64,000 bases of DNA from Tardiphaga sp051811025 (GCF_051811025.1 NZ_JBPWQE010000001.1:3844001-3908000); one strand, 5' to 3'; shown: positions 25,064 through 35,305, counted from the stretch's first letter. A program made the numbers and translations. Notes: a model not told the origin generated them from the sequence alone.

Positions 25064-25876
25064 ATGACCAAGATCGCTCTCGTGGTGTCCGACGTCGACG
25101 GTACGCTCGTCACCCACGACAAACGCCTCACCGACACCGCCAAGGCGGCCGTGAAGAAACTGGAAGACGCCGGCATCGGCTTCACCATCACGTCGAGCCG
25201 CCCGCCCGTCGGCATGCGCTTCCTGGTGAAGCCGCTGGGGATCACGCTGCCGATTGGCCCGTTCAACGGCAGCTCCATGGTGGACGGCGACCTCAATCCC
25301 ATCGTGCAGCACCTGATCCCGGAAGCCGCCACCAAGCGCGCCATTGAAGTGCTGGAAGACCATGGCGTCGATATCTGGATTTTCACCAATGATGAATGGG
25401 TGATCAAGCGCGGCGACGGCAAATATGTGCCGCATGAGCGGGACACCATCCAGCATGAGGCCGTGATGGTCGACGACTTCTCGCCCTATCTCGCCAAGGC
25501 ATGCAAGATCGTCGGTGCCAGCTCCGACTTTCCGCTGCTGGAACGCTGCGAGGGCGTCATGCAGAAGGCGCTGGGCGATACGGCTGTCGCGGTACGCTCG
25601 CAGAACTATTATCTCGACATCACGCCGCCCAATCAGAACAAGGGCACCTTCGTGCAAGCGATGGCGCAGCGGCTGGGCATTCCGTTGTCGGCGATCGCGA
25701 CGGTCGGCGATATGCGCAACGATCTGCCGATGTTCAAGGTGTCGGGCATGTCGATTGCCATGGGCAATGCGAGCGACGACGTGAAATCGCAGGCGACGGA
25801 TGTGACGACGTCGAATGAGGAGGAAGGCTTTGCGGGCGCGGTGGAGATGATTTTGAAAAGGAATGCGGCTGGTTAG
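25064..25876 (+). CDS. Cof-type HAD-IIB family hydrolase
   Basis: 270-residue cytoplasmic phosphatase of the haloacid dehalogenase superfamily. Motif I is VVSDVDGTLVT with nucleophile Asp, motif II is ITSSRPP, and motifs III/IV are in NKGTFVQAMAQRLG and TVGDMRNDLPMF. The large C2B cap lies between motifs II and III, as in sugar-phosphate phosphatases. It is 11 bases after gntK and probably the last gene of the pentose-phosphate operon. The substrate is likely a sugar phosphate but is not determined by sequence. Confidence 0.9.
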   Translation: MTKIALVVSDVDGTLVTHDKRLTDTAKAAVKKLEDAGIGFTITSSRPPVGMRFLVKPLGITLPIGPFNGSSMVDGDLNPIVQHLIPEAATKRAIEVLEDHGVDIWIFTNDEWVIKRGDGKYVPHERDTIQHEAVMVDDFSPYLAKACKIVGASSDFPLLERCEGVMQKALGDTAVAVRSQNYYLDITPPNQNKGTFVQAMAQRLGIPLSAIATVGDMRNDLPMFKVSGMSIAMGNASDDVKSQATDVTTSNEEEGFAGAVEMILKRNAAG

Positions 25877-25895
25877 AACGCCGGCGCTGATGGCC

Positions 25896-26029
25896 TCCCT
25901 CCCCCTTGCGGGGAGGGTCGGCCGAGCGAAGCGGAGGCCGGGGTGGGGGTGCCACAAGCGACGCTCTCGCGTGGGCACCCCCACCCGACCGGCCTTACGG
26001 CCGGCCACCCTCCCCGCAAGGGGGAGGGA
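25896..26029. repeat. 134-bp palindromic repeat in a convergent gene gap
   Basis: Perfect 23-bp terminal inverted repeats (25896-25918 and 26007-26029; core CCCCCTTGCGGGGAGGG) enclose an inner 13-bp inverted pair around GGGTGGGGGTGCC and its complement, plus GGCCGG hairpins. It fills the gap between the HAD gene end (25876) and the GH15 gene end (26056). It could act as a bidirectional terminator. Confidence 0.75.
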
Positions 26030-26055
26030 TAAGAACACCGCTTCGCCTCCGAGAG

Positions 26056-27876
26056 CTACTTCGCCCGCTCCACCTTCTTCTCCTGCGAACGCTTAGCGCT
26101 CGCCAGATTATGCGCCACGGCGATCAGCGCGATATGGGTCAGCGCCTGCGGGAAGTTGCCGGTCTGGCGTTTGACGCCGCTGTCATATTCTTCCGCCAGC
26201 AGGCCGACATCATTGGCGATCGCAACGACGCGATTGAACAGTTCTTCCGCCTTGGCGATCTCGCCCATCTTGATATAGGCCTCGGCCAACCACAGGCTGC
26301 AGGCGAGAAACGCGCCCTCGGCGGGCTGCACCTCGCCGGTGACCGCGCGCGGATCGTGGCGCAGCACGAAGCCGTCACGTATCAGATATTTCTCGACCGC
26401 CGCGATCGTGCCCTTCACGCGAGGATCGTCGGCCGGAAGAAAACCCAGAGCCGGCAGCAACAGGATGGCGCCGTCGAGCACGTCCGAGCCATAGGATTCC
26501 ACGAAGGTGTTTTCGCGGGGATCGAACCCCTTCTCGCAGACGTCGCGATGAATCTCCTTGCGCAGCTCCTTCCATTTGTCGACGGGGCCTTTGAGATTAA
26601 AGGTCTCGGCGCTCTTGATGGCGCGGTCGAACGCAACCCAGCAGCCGACTTTCGAGAGCACATAGTGCTTGCCGGGGCCGCGGAGCTCCCAGATGCCGTG
26701 ATCGGGCTTGTTCCAGACCGAGGCGAGATGTTCGAGAATCGCGCATTCGACCGCCCAGGTGTCGCCATCGAGTTCTAGTTTGGCGACGCGGGTCTGATGG
26801 AAGGCATCGATCAGTTCGCCATAGACATCGAGCTGCAATTGCGCATGCGCGGCATTGCCGACGCGCACCGGCAGCGCGCCGCCATAGCCGGGCAACCAGT
26901 CGGCCTCCCATTCGAGCAGGCGGCGCTGGCCCATGATGCCGTACATGATCTGCATCTCGGCCGGTGCGCCGGCGACGGCGCGCAGCAGCCAGCGATGCCA
27001 GGCGCGCGCCTCATCCGTGTAGCCGCTGTTCATCAGCACCAGCAGCGTGAGGGTCGCATCGCGCAGCCAGCAGAAGCGATAGTCCCAGTTTCTGGAGCCA
27101 CCGAGCTTTTCGGGCAACGACGTGGTCGGCGCCGCGACAATGCCGCCGGACGGCGCATAGATCAGCGCCTTCAGCGTAATCAGAGAGCGCATCACGAGAT
27201 CGCGGTGTTCGCCCTTGTAGGTGCAGCGGCTGCTCCATTCCTTCCAGAACTCCTCGGTGTCCTTCAGCGCCTCGTCGACATTGATCGACGCAGGCACTTT
27301 CAGATGCGACGGTCCATAGGTCAGCACGAAGGGGATGCTGTCGCCCTGTTTGACTTCGAATTTCGCGACGGTCGTGAGGTTCTCGCCATGGGTCTCGACG
27401 GGCGTGTGCAGCACGGTCATGTCGGGCCCGCAAATCGCCAGCACCGCGCCATCCTTGTCGCGCTTCACCCACGGGATGGCCGCGCCGAATCCGAAGCGGA
27501 TGATCAGCTCCATGCGGACCGTCACCGTGCCGCGATCGCCGCGGACCATGCGCACCACATCGGAGGCGGCGCCGCGCGGCGGCATGAAGTCGATCAGCGT
27601 GATGGCGCCGTCGTCGGTCTCCAGCGTGGTTTCCAGAATGAGGGAGTCGCCGCGATAGCGCCGTTTGCATGTCTTGATCGGAGCGTCGGGCGTGATTTGC
27701 CAGCGGCCGTGATCCTTGGTGCCGAGCAGTGCGGTAAAGCAGGCGTCGGAATCGAAAGCCGGCCAGCACAGCCAGTCGATCGATCCGTTGCGGTTGACGA
27801 GAGCGGCGGTCTCACAATCGCCGATCAGCGCGTAATCTTCGATATTGCTGTACAATGTCTTTCCGCCACCTGACAA
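26056..27876 (-). CDS. Glycoside hydrolase family 15 protein (glucoamylase/trehalase type)
   Basis: 606-residue inverting alpha-glucosidase, cytoplasmic because no signal peptide is seen. The N-terminal domain opens with EDYALIGDCETAALVNRNGSIDWL, characteristic of bacterial GH15 proteins. The (alpha/alpha)6 barrel contains GSRNWDYRFCWLRDATLTL and the C-terminal region EGAFLACSLWLAEAY, which includes the second catalytic glutamate region. The start is a TTG at 27876, four bases after the malQ stop; a TTG seven codons on is possible. The context with malQ, glgE and treS suggests trehalose or maltooligosaccharide hydrolysis. Confidence 0.88.
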   Translation of the reverse strand: MSGGGKTLYSNIEDYALIGDCETAALVNRNGSIDWLCWPAFDSDACFTALLGTKDHGRWQITPDAPIKTCKRRYRGDSLILETTLETDDGAITLIDFMPPRGAASDVVRMVRGDRGTVTVRMELIIRFGFGAAIPWVKRDKDGAVLAICGPDMTVLHTPVETHGENLTTVAKFEVKQGDSIPFVLTYGPSHLKVPASINVDEALKDTEEFWKEWSSRCTYKGEHRDLVMRSLITLKALIYAPSGGIVAAPTTSLPEKLGGSRNWDYRFCWLRDATLTLLVLMNSGYTDEARAWHRWLLRAVAGAPAEMQIMYGIMGQRRLLEWEADWLPGYGGALPVRVGNAAHAQLQLDVYGELIDAFHQTRVAKLELDGDTWAVECAILEHLASVWNKPDHGIWELRGPGKHYVLSKVGCWVAFDRAIKSAETFNLKGPVDKWKELRKEIHRDVCEKGFDPRENTFVESYGSDVLDGAILLLPALGFLPADDPRVKGTIAAVEKYLIRDGFVLRHDPRAVTGEVQPAEGAFLACSLWLAEAYIKMGEIAKAEELFNRVVAIANDVGLLAEEYDSGVKRQTGNFPQALTHIALIAVAHNLASAKRSQEKKVERAK

Positions 27877-27879
27877 AAT

Positions 27880-29832
27880 TTACGTCAATGCGGACAAACT
27901 CCTGTCCGCGGTTGCAATGTGCAGCGCGTCACGATCGATCGACGTGGCCATCGTCTCCACCGTGGCCGGCAGCCGCTGCCGCCAGTTCGGATGTTCATTG
28001 ATGGTGCCGGGAATATTCGGCTGATCGATCACACCCAACAGGTCTTCCAACGCGACGGCCAGCAAACGGGTCCGCGTGCACGCGAGAAAGTGAGCGACGG
28101 CGTAGAAGTCTTCGGTATTGATGCCCTGCGCTCGCAGCGCCTCGCCGAGCATCTGCAGCGCGTAACGGCGGGCATCGTCGCTTTCGCCGGGATCAATGCC
28201 CAGCGAGCGCTTCAGCTGCAGATCGTGCAGGCTACGCCAGCCGGCATAGGTCGGCAGATCGTGGGTGTTGAAGGTCACCAGCGCATTCGGTGCGTAATAA
28301 TCCACACCCCTGAACGCATAGCGCTCGTCGCGCTCGAACATCATCACCAGATACGACCAGATGCCCCAGGATGCGAGATGATCGCGGAAGCCGTCCGGCA
28401 CGGTACCTAGGTCCTCACCGATCACCACGCAGCGATTGGCGACGCTCTCCTGCGCCGTCACGGCCAGCAGTGCTTCCAGCGGCATCTTCACATAGGCGCC
28501 GTTGTCGGCGTCATAGCCATGCGGCACGACGTAGAGACGGTTGAGACCAAGCACGTGATCGAGCCTGATAGCACCGGCATAGCGCATCGAGGCACGCAGC
28601 ATGTCCTTGAACGGCGCGAAGCCCTGCACTTCCAGCCCCGCGGCATTGAAGCCCGCGAGACCCCAGTTCTGCCCGGCGGGCTGCAGCGCATCGGGCGGCG
28701 CACCGACGGAGAGATGACGCGAGATCGCGATCTGCTCGTTCCAGGCATCGAAGCCGCCGGACTGCACGCCGACCGCGACATCGAGATAGAGGCCGACGGG
28801 CATGCCGAGCTTCGTGGTCAGATCGAAACACGCCTTGAGCTGCAGGTCGGCATTCCACTGCACATATTCGATATAAGCGACTTCCTTGCCGTCCGGCCCG
28901 GCGCGGAAAGCTTCGCAGGTCGCGTCATCAGGCAACAGCCATTCCGACGGCCAGTCCCACCACGCGGTCTGATGCTGATGGCGCAGCACTTCGAAACAGG
29001 CAAAGCGCGTCAGCAGCGGCGCGCGTTCGGCGCGGAAGGCGGCAAAGGCCTTCTGACGCTCGGAGGTCGGATCGGCATAAAATGTCTCAAAGCCGGCACG
29101 CATCGCTGTCGACTTGACCGCGGCGATATCGACATAGTCGACGAACTTGCTGGCGCGCATCTCAGCCAGCGTGTCGCCACTATCGTTCGCCGCATATTCG
29201 GGCAGCGCCTCAACGTCGATATAAAGCGGATTGAGAAACAGCCGGCTGTTCGGCGAATAAGGACTGCATTCGGCCGGCCGGTCATCGAACAGCGCATGCA
29301 GCGGATTGAGGCCGACACCGCCAGCGCCGAAACTCGCGGCCAGTCTGATCAGGCCCTGCAGATCGGTGAAGTCGCCAATCCCCCAATTGCGCTCCGAGCG
29401 CACACCATAGAGCTGCACGGCGACGATCCACGAGCGATCGAAGGTGCCGGGAAATGCCTTGGATGGCGCCACGATGAAGGGCGCTTCGTCCGGGAAGTTT
29501 CTGGCGTCGACCAGTCTGAGCTTGTGCACGCCGACCGGCAGATCGCGCGGCCAGGTGATCTCGCGCGCCTCCGTCGTTCCCTCGGCGATAACCTTAACCC
29601 CGTCGAGAATTTTCCAGCTCAGGGGAAACGTGGCAGCCTCATTGAGGATCGTGCGGGCGCCCTCGCCGGCCCGGACCACGACCGGGCTCTCTACGAAACG
29701 ATGCGGCGTGCGCACCGGCATGGCGTCCAGAATGATCTTCAGGGCGGCTTCGCTGGTGGTGTGCCACTGACCCTGACCGTCATGAAAACCGGTCTGGATT
29801 CCGAGTTCGGCAGCTTTGGTGAAAAGGTCCAT
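27880..29832 (-). CDS. malQ: 4-alpha-glucanotransferase (amylomaltase)
   Basis: 650-residue GH77 enzyme that transfers glucan segments between maltooligosaccharides. An N-terminal extension of about 150 residues precedes the GH77 domain. Catalytic landmarks are nucleophile Asp in AIRLDHVLGLNRLY, acid/base Glu in VIGEDLGTVPDGF and stabiliser Asp in FNTHDLPTYAGW. ATG at 29832. It is the first gene of a minus-strand pair with GH15 and diverges from glgE across about 200 bases that must hold both promoters. Confidence 0.94.
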   Translation of the reverse strand: MDLFTKAAELGIQTGFHDGQGQWHTTSEAALKIILDAMPVRTPHRFVESPVVVRAGEGARTILNEAATFPLSWKILDGVKVIAEGTTEAREITWPRDLPVGVHKLRLVDARNFPDEAPFIVAPSKAFPGTFDRSWIVAVQLYGVRSERNWGIGDFTDLQGLIRLAASFGAGGVGLNPLHALFDDRPAECSPYSPNSRLFLNPLYIDVEALPEYAANDSGDTLAEMRASKFVDYVDIAAVKSTAMRAGFETFYADPTSERQKAFAAFRAERAPLLTRFACFEVLRHQHQTAWWDWPSEWLLPDDATCEAFRAGPDGKEVAYIEYVQWNADLQLKACFDLTTKLGMPVGLYLDVAVGVQSGGFDAWNEQIAISRHLSVGAPPDALQPAGQNWGLAGFNAAGLEVQGFAPFKDMLRASMRYAGAIRLDHVLGLNRLYVVPHGYDADNGAYVKMPLEALLAVTAQESVANRCVVIGEDLGTVPDGFRDHLASWGIWSYLVMMFERDERYAFRGVDYYAPNALVTFNTHDLPTYAGWRSLHDLQLKRSLGIDPGESDDARRYALQMLGEALRAQGINTEDFYAVAHFLACTRTRLLAVALEDLLGVIDQPNIPGTINEHPNWRQRLPATVETMATSIDRDALHIATADRSLSALT

Positions 29833-30030
29833 TCGGCACGCTGTTTGCAGAGCAACAATCGAAAGTTGCTGGGAAATTTCTGAATTTGCGGAAGAGGATA
29901 GCCGATTTCAACGCGTCGATCTAAGCTGGGTTCCATCGGGAACCAAACCCCTGTCACGGGGCTTTGTATATGATCGCACCGTCTCTTTTTGAAAAATCGA
30001 ACAGGGACGACACCTCATGATGGCATCACC

Positions 30031-31983
30031 GTGAACAGAACATCCCAAATCGTGGACACCGCCGGTATCGGCGGGGCTTTCCATATCGAAAACATCTATC
30101 CGATCATCGACGCTGGCCGCTTCCCGGTCAAACGCATCGTGGGCGAACCTGTGGCTGTCTATGCCGACCTGTACCGCGATGGTCACGAGATCATCGCCGC
30201 GGCCATTGTCTGGCGCCGCGAACAGGACCGCGAGTGGAATCGGGTCCCGATGACGCTGGAAGTGAACGACCGCTGGGGCGGTTCATTCATCCCCGATGGC
30301 ATCGGACGCTATGTGTATGCGATCGAGGCCTGGACCGATGAATTCGCGACCTGGCGCCACGGCTTCGAGCTGAAGTTGAAGGCCGGACAGGATGTCACGC
30401 TGGATGCGCTGGAAGGCGCCGGCCTGATGACCAAGGCGCAGAATGGCGGGCCCGAGGCTTCGGCGCTCATCGTCAAGCAATGCGAGAATTTTCTGCAGAC
30501 CGGCGACAATGAGCCGCTGCTGTCACCTGAACTGCGCACCGCCATGGCCGAAGCGCAATTGCGCCCGGACCTGACGCGCTCGCCGCTGCTGCCGCTGATG
30601 ATCGACCGTAAGCGCGCCCGCAACGGCGCGTGGTACGAAATGGTGCCGCGCAGCCAGAGCACGGTGCCGGGCCAGCACGGCACGTTCCGCGATTGTATCG
30701 CGCGCCTGCCCGACGTGCAGGCCATGGGCTTCGACGTGCTGTATTTCACGCCGATCCATCCCATCGGCAAGACCAACCGCAAGGGCAAGAACAATTCGCT
30801 GACCTCCGAGCCCGGCGATGTCGGCAGCCCCTATGCCATTGGCGGCGCCGAGGGCGGCCACGACGCGATCCATCCTGAACTTGGTACCATGGACGATTTC
30901 CATGCGCTGATCGCTGCGTGCAAGGAACACGGCCTGGAAGTGGCGATCGACGTCGCCGTGCAGTGCTCGCCGGATCACCCGTGGGTCAAGGAGCATCCGG
31001 ACTGGTTCAAGCGCCGGCCGGACGGTTCGATGAAATATGCCGAGAACCCTCCGAAGAAATACGAAGACATCCACAATCCCGACTTCGACTGTGAAGATGC
31101 AGGATCCCTGTGGAACGCGCTCCGCGACATGCTGCTGTTCTGGTGCGATCAGGGAGTCAAGATTTTCCGCATAGACAATCCGCACACCAAGCCGCTGCGG
31201 TTCTGGGAATGGGTGATCCATGAGGTGCAGATCAGGCATCCGGACGCACTGTTTCTGGCGGAGGCCTTCACGCGTCCGAAGCTGATGAAGGGCCTCGCCA
31301 AGCTCGGCTTCTCGCAGAGCTACACTTATTTTACCTGGCGCACCGCGAAGTGGGAGATCGAGCAGTATCTCAACGAGCTATGCGGCTATCCCGAGCGCGA
31401 ATTCTATCGCCCGAACTTCTTCGTCAACACGCCCGACATCCTGCCCTATCACCTGCAGTCCGGCGAAGCCTGGATGTTCAAGGCGCGGGTGGCACTGGCC
31501 GCCGCGCTGTCGTCGACCTATGGCATCTATAACGGTTTCGAATTGCTCGAACACGAGCCGATCCCGGGCAAGGAAGAATATCTGAACTCGGAGAAATACG
31601 AGATCAGGACCCGCGACTGGAACGCGCCGGGCAATATCAAGCCCTATATCACCGCACTGAACCATGCGCGCCGCGCCAATCCGGCGCTGCAGCAGACATC
31701 GAACCTGCGCTTCATGCCGGTCGAAAACGACAACATCATCGGCTTCGTCAAGGAGTCGGTGGATGGTACCAACACCGTTGCCGGCGCCATCGCGCTGTCG
31801 CGCGATCCTTATGAATTCTGGCTGCCGATCGACACGCAAGTCACGGTCGATGGCGAGAAGCGCAACGTTGCCGCCGTCGAAAACATCATCACCGGCGAGC
31901 GTCATGGCGTCGAATGGGGCGGCATCCGCTTGCACCTCGCCCCCCAGCGCGACCCCGCCGTCTTCTTCCGCTGCCTCGCCTGA
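30031..31983 (+). CDS. glgE: Alpha-1,4-glucan:maltose-1-phosphate maltosyltransferase GlgE
   Basis: About 650 residues, GH13_3. It extends alpha-glucan using maltose-1-phosphate, the product of the adjacent TreS-maltokinase. The N-terminal domain has IENIYPIIDAGRFPVKRIVGEP and DRWGGSF. The barrel has nucleophile Asp382 in FRIDNPHTKPLRFWEW and acid/base Glu411 in LAEAFTRPK. GTG at 30031 gives an N terminus MNRTSQIVDTAGIGGAF like other members; a TTG at 29989 is an alternative and neither has a strong ribosome binding site. It leads the storage-sugar operon, 22 bases before treS. Confidence 0.94.
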   Translation: MNRTSQIVDTAGIGGAFHIENIYPIIDAGRFPVKRIVGEPVAVYADLYRDGHEIIAAAIVWRREQDREWNRVPMTLEVNDRWGGSFIPDGIGRYVYAIEAWTDEFATWRHGFELKLKAGQDVTLDALEGAGLMTKAQNGGPEASALIVKQCENFLQTGDNEPLLSPELRTAMAEAQLRPDLTRSPLLPLMIDRKRARNGAWYEMVPRSQSTVPGQHGTFRDCIARLPDVQAMGFDVLYFTPIHPIGKTNRKGKNNSLTSEPGDVGSPYAIGGAEGGHDAIHPELGTMDDFHALIAACKEHGLEVAIDVAVQCSPDHPWVKEHPDWFKRRPDGSMKYAENPPKKYEDIHNPDFDCEDAGSLWNALRDMLLFWCDQGVKIFRIDNPHTKPLRFWEWVIHEVQIRHPDALFLAEAFTRPKLMKGLAKLGFSQSYTYFTWRTAKWEIEQYLNELCGYPEREFYRPNFFVNTPDILPYHLQSGEAWMFKARVALAAALSSTYGIYNGFELLEHEPIPGKEEYLNSEKYEIRTRDWNAPGNIKPYITALNHARRANPALQQTSNLRFMPVENDNIIGFVKESVDGTNTVAGAIALSRDPYEFWLPIDTQVTVDGEKRNVAAVENIITGERHGVEWGGIRLHLAPQRDPAVFFRCLA

Positions 31984-32005
31984 TCCTTGCCTGAAAGCGT
32001 CACCA

Positions 32006-35000
32006 ATGAACGTCATGACCGAAATCGACGCCAAAGCGAAACAGCGTGCCGAGGAGATCGACAAGCTCTGGTACAAGGACGCCATCATCTATCAGCTGCA
32101 TGTGAAGACCTTCGCTGACAGCAACAATGACGGCATCGGCGATTTCATCGGCCTGACCGAGAAGCTGGATTACCTGCAGGATCTCGGCGTCACCACCATA
32201 TGGCTGATGCCGTTCTATCCGTCCCCGGGCCGCGACGACGGCTACGACATCGCCGATTATGGTTCGATCCATCCCGACTTCGGCACGATGAAGGACTTCA
32301 AGCGCTTCATCCACGAGGCCAAGCGCCGCGGCTTGCGCGTGATTACCGAACTCGTCATCAATCACACGTCGGACCAGCATGACTGGTTCAAACGCGCCCG
32401 CCGCAGCCCGCCTGGCTCATCCGCCCGCAACTGGTATGTCTGGAGCGATACCGACCAGAAATATCAGAGCACCCGGATCATCTTCACCGACACCGAGAAA
32501 TCGAACTGGACCTGGGACCCGGAGGCCAAGGCCTATTACTGGCATCGCTTCTTCTCGCATCAGCCGGATTTGAATTTCGACAATCCCCGCGTCGTCTCCG
32601 CCGTGGTGCAGGTGATGAAACGCTGGCTCGATGCCGGTGTCGATGGATTCCGTCTGGACGCGATCCCCTATCTCGTCGAGCGCGACGGCACCAATAACGA
32701 GAACCTGCCGGAGACGCACAAGGTCATCAAACATCTGCGCGCCGAGCTCGATGCCTATGCGCCGGGCAAGCTACTGCTCGCCGAGGCCAATCAATGGCCG
32801 GAGGACGTGCAGGAATATTTCGGCAACAGCGACGAATGCCACATGGCATATCACTTCCCGCTGATGCCGCGCATCTATATGGCGCTGGCCCAGGAAGACC
32901 GCTTCCCGATCACCGATATCATGCGGCAGACGCCGGACATTCCCGGCGACTGCCAGTGGGCAATGTTCCTGCGCAATCACGACGAGCTGACGCTGGAAAT
33001 GGTCACCGACGTCGAGCGCGACTATCTGTGGTCGACCTATGCGAACGATCCACGCGCCCGCATCAATGTCGGCATTCGCCGTCGCTTGGCGCCGTTGATG
33101 GACAACGATCGCCGCAAGATCGAGCTGTTGGATTCACTGCTGCTGTCGTTCCCCGGCACGCCGATCATCTATTACGGCGACGAGATCGGCATGGGCGACA
33201 ATATCTATCTCGGCGACCGCAACGGCGTGCGCACACCGATGCAGTGGGCACCGGACCGCAATGGCGGCTTCTCGCGCGCCGATCCCGCGCGGCTCTATGC
33301 ACCGCCGATCATGGATCCGATCTATGGCTACGAGTCCGTGAACGTCGAGGCGCAGTCGCGCAGCCTGTCGTCGCTGCTGTCGGCGACCAAACGCCTCATT
33401 GCTGTCAGGAAATCAACACTCGCTTTCGGTCGCGGCACCATGACCTTTATCCGCCCCGACAACCGCTCCGTTCTCGCTTATGTGCGCCAGCTTGGCGACG
33501 AAGCGATCCTCTGCGTCGCCAACCTGTCGCGCGCCGCGCAGGCCACCGAACTCGATCTGTCGCCGTGGAAGGAACGCGTGCCGCTGGAAATGCTCGGCCG
33601 CACCAAATTTCCGCCGATCGGCGAACTGCCTTACATGATCACGCTGGCGCCTTACGGTTTCTACTGGTTCCGGCTGCAGTTACGCGATGTCTCCGAACAT
33701 TCGCAGCCGCCGGTGGTGCCGGAATTCGAAACGCTGGTGGTGCCGCTTGGCTCGACCTGGATGACTCTCGCCCGTACGCGCGGTGTGTTCGAGCGCGACG
33801 TGCTGCCCTCTTTCCTCGCGCGCAGCCGCTGGTATCCGGAGCGCCAGCAAAAGGCGATCCAGCCCGCGCTCACCGGCGCGATCCCGTTCTGCGAGATCGG
33901 CGACAACCGCCCGTGGCTGGTGTTCTTCGAAACCACGCAGCGCAATGTGGCAACGCGCTATCTGCTGCCCATGCAGATCGAGTGGACCCGCTTCGACCGC
34001 GAACGCTACAATCCGAAAGCCTTTGCCGCCGTTCGTCAGGGCGCGCGAGAAGGTACCCTGCTCGACGTCGCCACCGACCACATCTTCATCTCGCTGCTGC
34101 TGCATAATCTGCGGACCTCACTGACGGTCGAGGAAGAAGGCAATCGCCTGGAGTTCCGGCCGACCACGAAGCTTGCCGAAAAACCTGCTGCCTCGCTCGA
34201 GAATATCCGTGCGGTGGAGACCGAGCAGTCCAATAGCACCGCTCTGGTCGATAACGACTATGTCGTGAAGATCTATCGCAAGCTGCAGGCCGGCATCAAT
34301 CCGGAGATCGAGGTCAGCCGTTTCCTGACCGATATCGCCGGATTCACCAACACGCCGGCTTTGCTTGGCAGCGTCGAACTGGTCGAGGGCGATCAGCGCA
34401 CCGCCGTCGCGATCATGCATGCTTTCGTGCAGAATCAGGGCGATGCCTGGACGGTGACATCGGCCTATCTCGACCGTTTCGCCGACGAGCAGCGTCTGCT
34501 GGCGGTGGATGACCACGCGCCACACAGTGAAGAGCAGGTGCCGTATCTGCTCTATATGTCGCAGACCGGCCGCCGCGTCGCCGAGATGCAGATGGCGCTG
34601 GCCAGCCGCGACGACATCCCGGATTTCAAGCCGGAGCCGACGTCGTCTGACGACGTCAAATTGTGGATCAGCGAAATCATCTCACGCGCCGAGCCGGTAT
34701 TCAGTGCGCTCGCCCAACGTCGCAATGCTGCAAAGGATTCGGATCGCGCGCTGATTGATCAGGTGCTGGAACTGCGCCACGGCTTGCGGGGGTGGCTGAC
34801 TGAGCTACTGCCAGAGAATATCGACGGACTGAAGATCCGCCATCACGGAGATTTCCATCTCGGCCAGATGCTGATCGTCAAGGATGATATCTTCATCATC
34901 GACTTCGAGGGTGAACCGCGCAGGTCGATCGATGAGCGCCGCCGCAAGGCGCCCGCTGCACGTGATATCGCCGGGCTCATTCGCTCGATCGATTATTCGG

Positions 35001-35305
35001 CAACGGCGGCGCTGGAACGCGCGCTCAAGGTAACCTCGGACGACACCGGCAAGCTCGCTGCCGCACTGGATGCCTGGCGGGAACGCGCCACCACGGCATT
35101 CGTTGATGCCTATCGCGAGACCATGACCGATGCGCGGTTGTGGCCGGCAGACGCGGGAGCCAGCAAAGAAATGCTGAACTTCTTCCTGCTGGAAAAGGCG
35201 CTGTACGAAATCGAATACGAACTCGCGCATCGGCCAGATTGGCTGCGGGTGCCACTGACTGGCATTCTGCGCATTCTGAACCAGTATTCTGAGGAAGCTG
35301 TATGA
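32006..35305 (+). CDS. treS: Trehalose synthase / maltokinase fusion
   Basis: 1099-residue bifunctional protein. Residues 1 to about 560 are GH13 trehalose synthase, interconverting trehalose and maltose (nucleophile Asp218 in DGFRLDAIPYL, acid/base Glu260 in LLLAEANQWP, Asp326 in FLRNHDEL). From about 600 to the end is maltokinase, making maltose-1-phosphate for GlgE, with kinase-type HHGDFHLGQ near 946-954 and IIDFEGEP near 965-972. ATG at 32006 gives the conserved start before LWYKDAIIYQLHVK. The 3' end overlaps glgB by four bases (ATGA). Such fusions channel maltose between the two activities. Confidence 0.96.
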   Translation: MNVMTEIDAKAKQRAEEIDKLWYKDAIIYQLHVKTFADSNNDGIGDFIGLTEKLDYLQDLGVTTIWLMPFYPSPGRDDGYDIADYGSIHPDFGTMKDFKRFIHEAKRRGLRVITELVINHTSDQHDWFKRARRSPPGSSARNWYVWSDTDQKYQSTRIIFTDTEKSNWTWDPEAKAYYWHRFFSHQPDLNFDNPRVVSAVVQVMKRWLDAGVDGFRLDAIPYLVERDGTNNENLPETHKVIKHLRAELDAYAPGKLLLAEANQWPEDVQEYFGNSDECHMAYHFPLMPRIYMALAQEDRFPITDIMRQTPDIPGDCQWAMFLRNHDELTLEMVTDVERDYLWSTYANDPRARINVGIRRRLAPLMDNDRRKIELLDSLLLSFPGTPIIYYGDEIGMGDNIYLGDRNGVRTPMQWAPDRNGGFSRADPARLYAPPIMDPIYGYESVNVEAQSRSLSSLLSATKRLIAVRKSTLAFGRGTMTFIRPDNRSVLAYVRQLGDEAILCVANLSRAAQATELDLSPWKERVPLEMLGRTKFPPIGELPYMITLAPYGFYWFRLQLRDVSEHSQPPVVPEFETLVVPLGSTWMTLARTRGVFERDVLPSFLARSRWYPERQQKAIQPALTGAIPFCEIGDNRPWLVFFETTQRNVATRYLLPMQIEWTRFDRERYNPKAFAAVRQGAREGTLLDVATDHIFISLLLHNLRTSLTVEEEGNRLEFRPTTKLAEKPAASLENIRAVETEQSNSTALVDNDYVVKIYRKLQAGINPEIEVSRFLTDIAGFTNTPALLGSVELVEGDQRTAVAIMHAFVQNQGDAWTVTSAYLDRFADEQRLLAVDDHAPHSEEQVPYLLYMSQTGRRVAEMQMALASRDDIPDFKPEPTSSDDVKLWISEIISRAEPVFSALAQRRNAAKDSDRALIDQVLELRHGLRGWLTELLPENIDGLKIRHHGDFHLGQMLIVKDDIFIIDFEGEPRRSIDERRRKAPAARDIAGLIRSIDYSATAALERALKVTSDDTGKLAAALDAWRERATTAFVDAYRETMTDARLWPADAGASKEMLNFFLLEKALYEIEYELAHRPDWLRVPLTGILRILNQYSEEAV

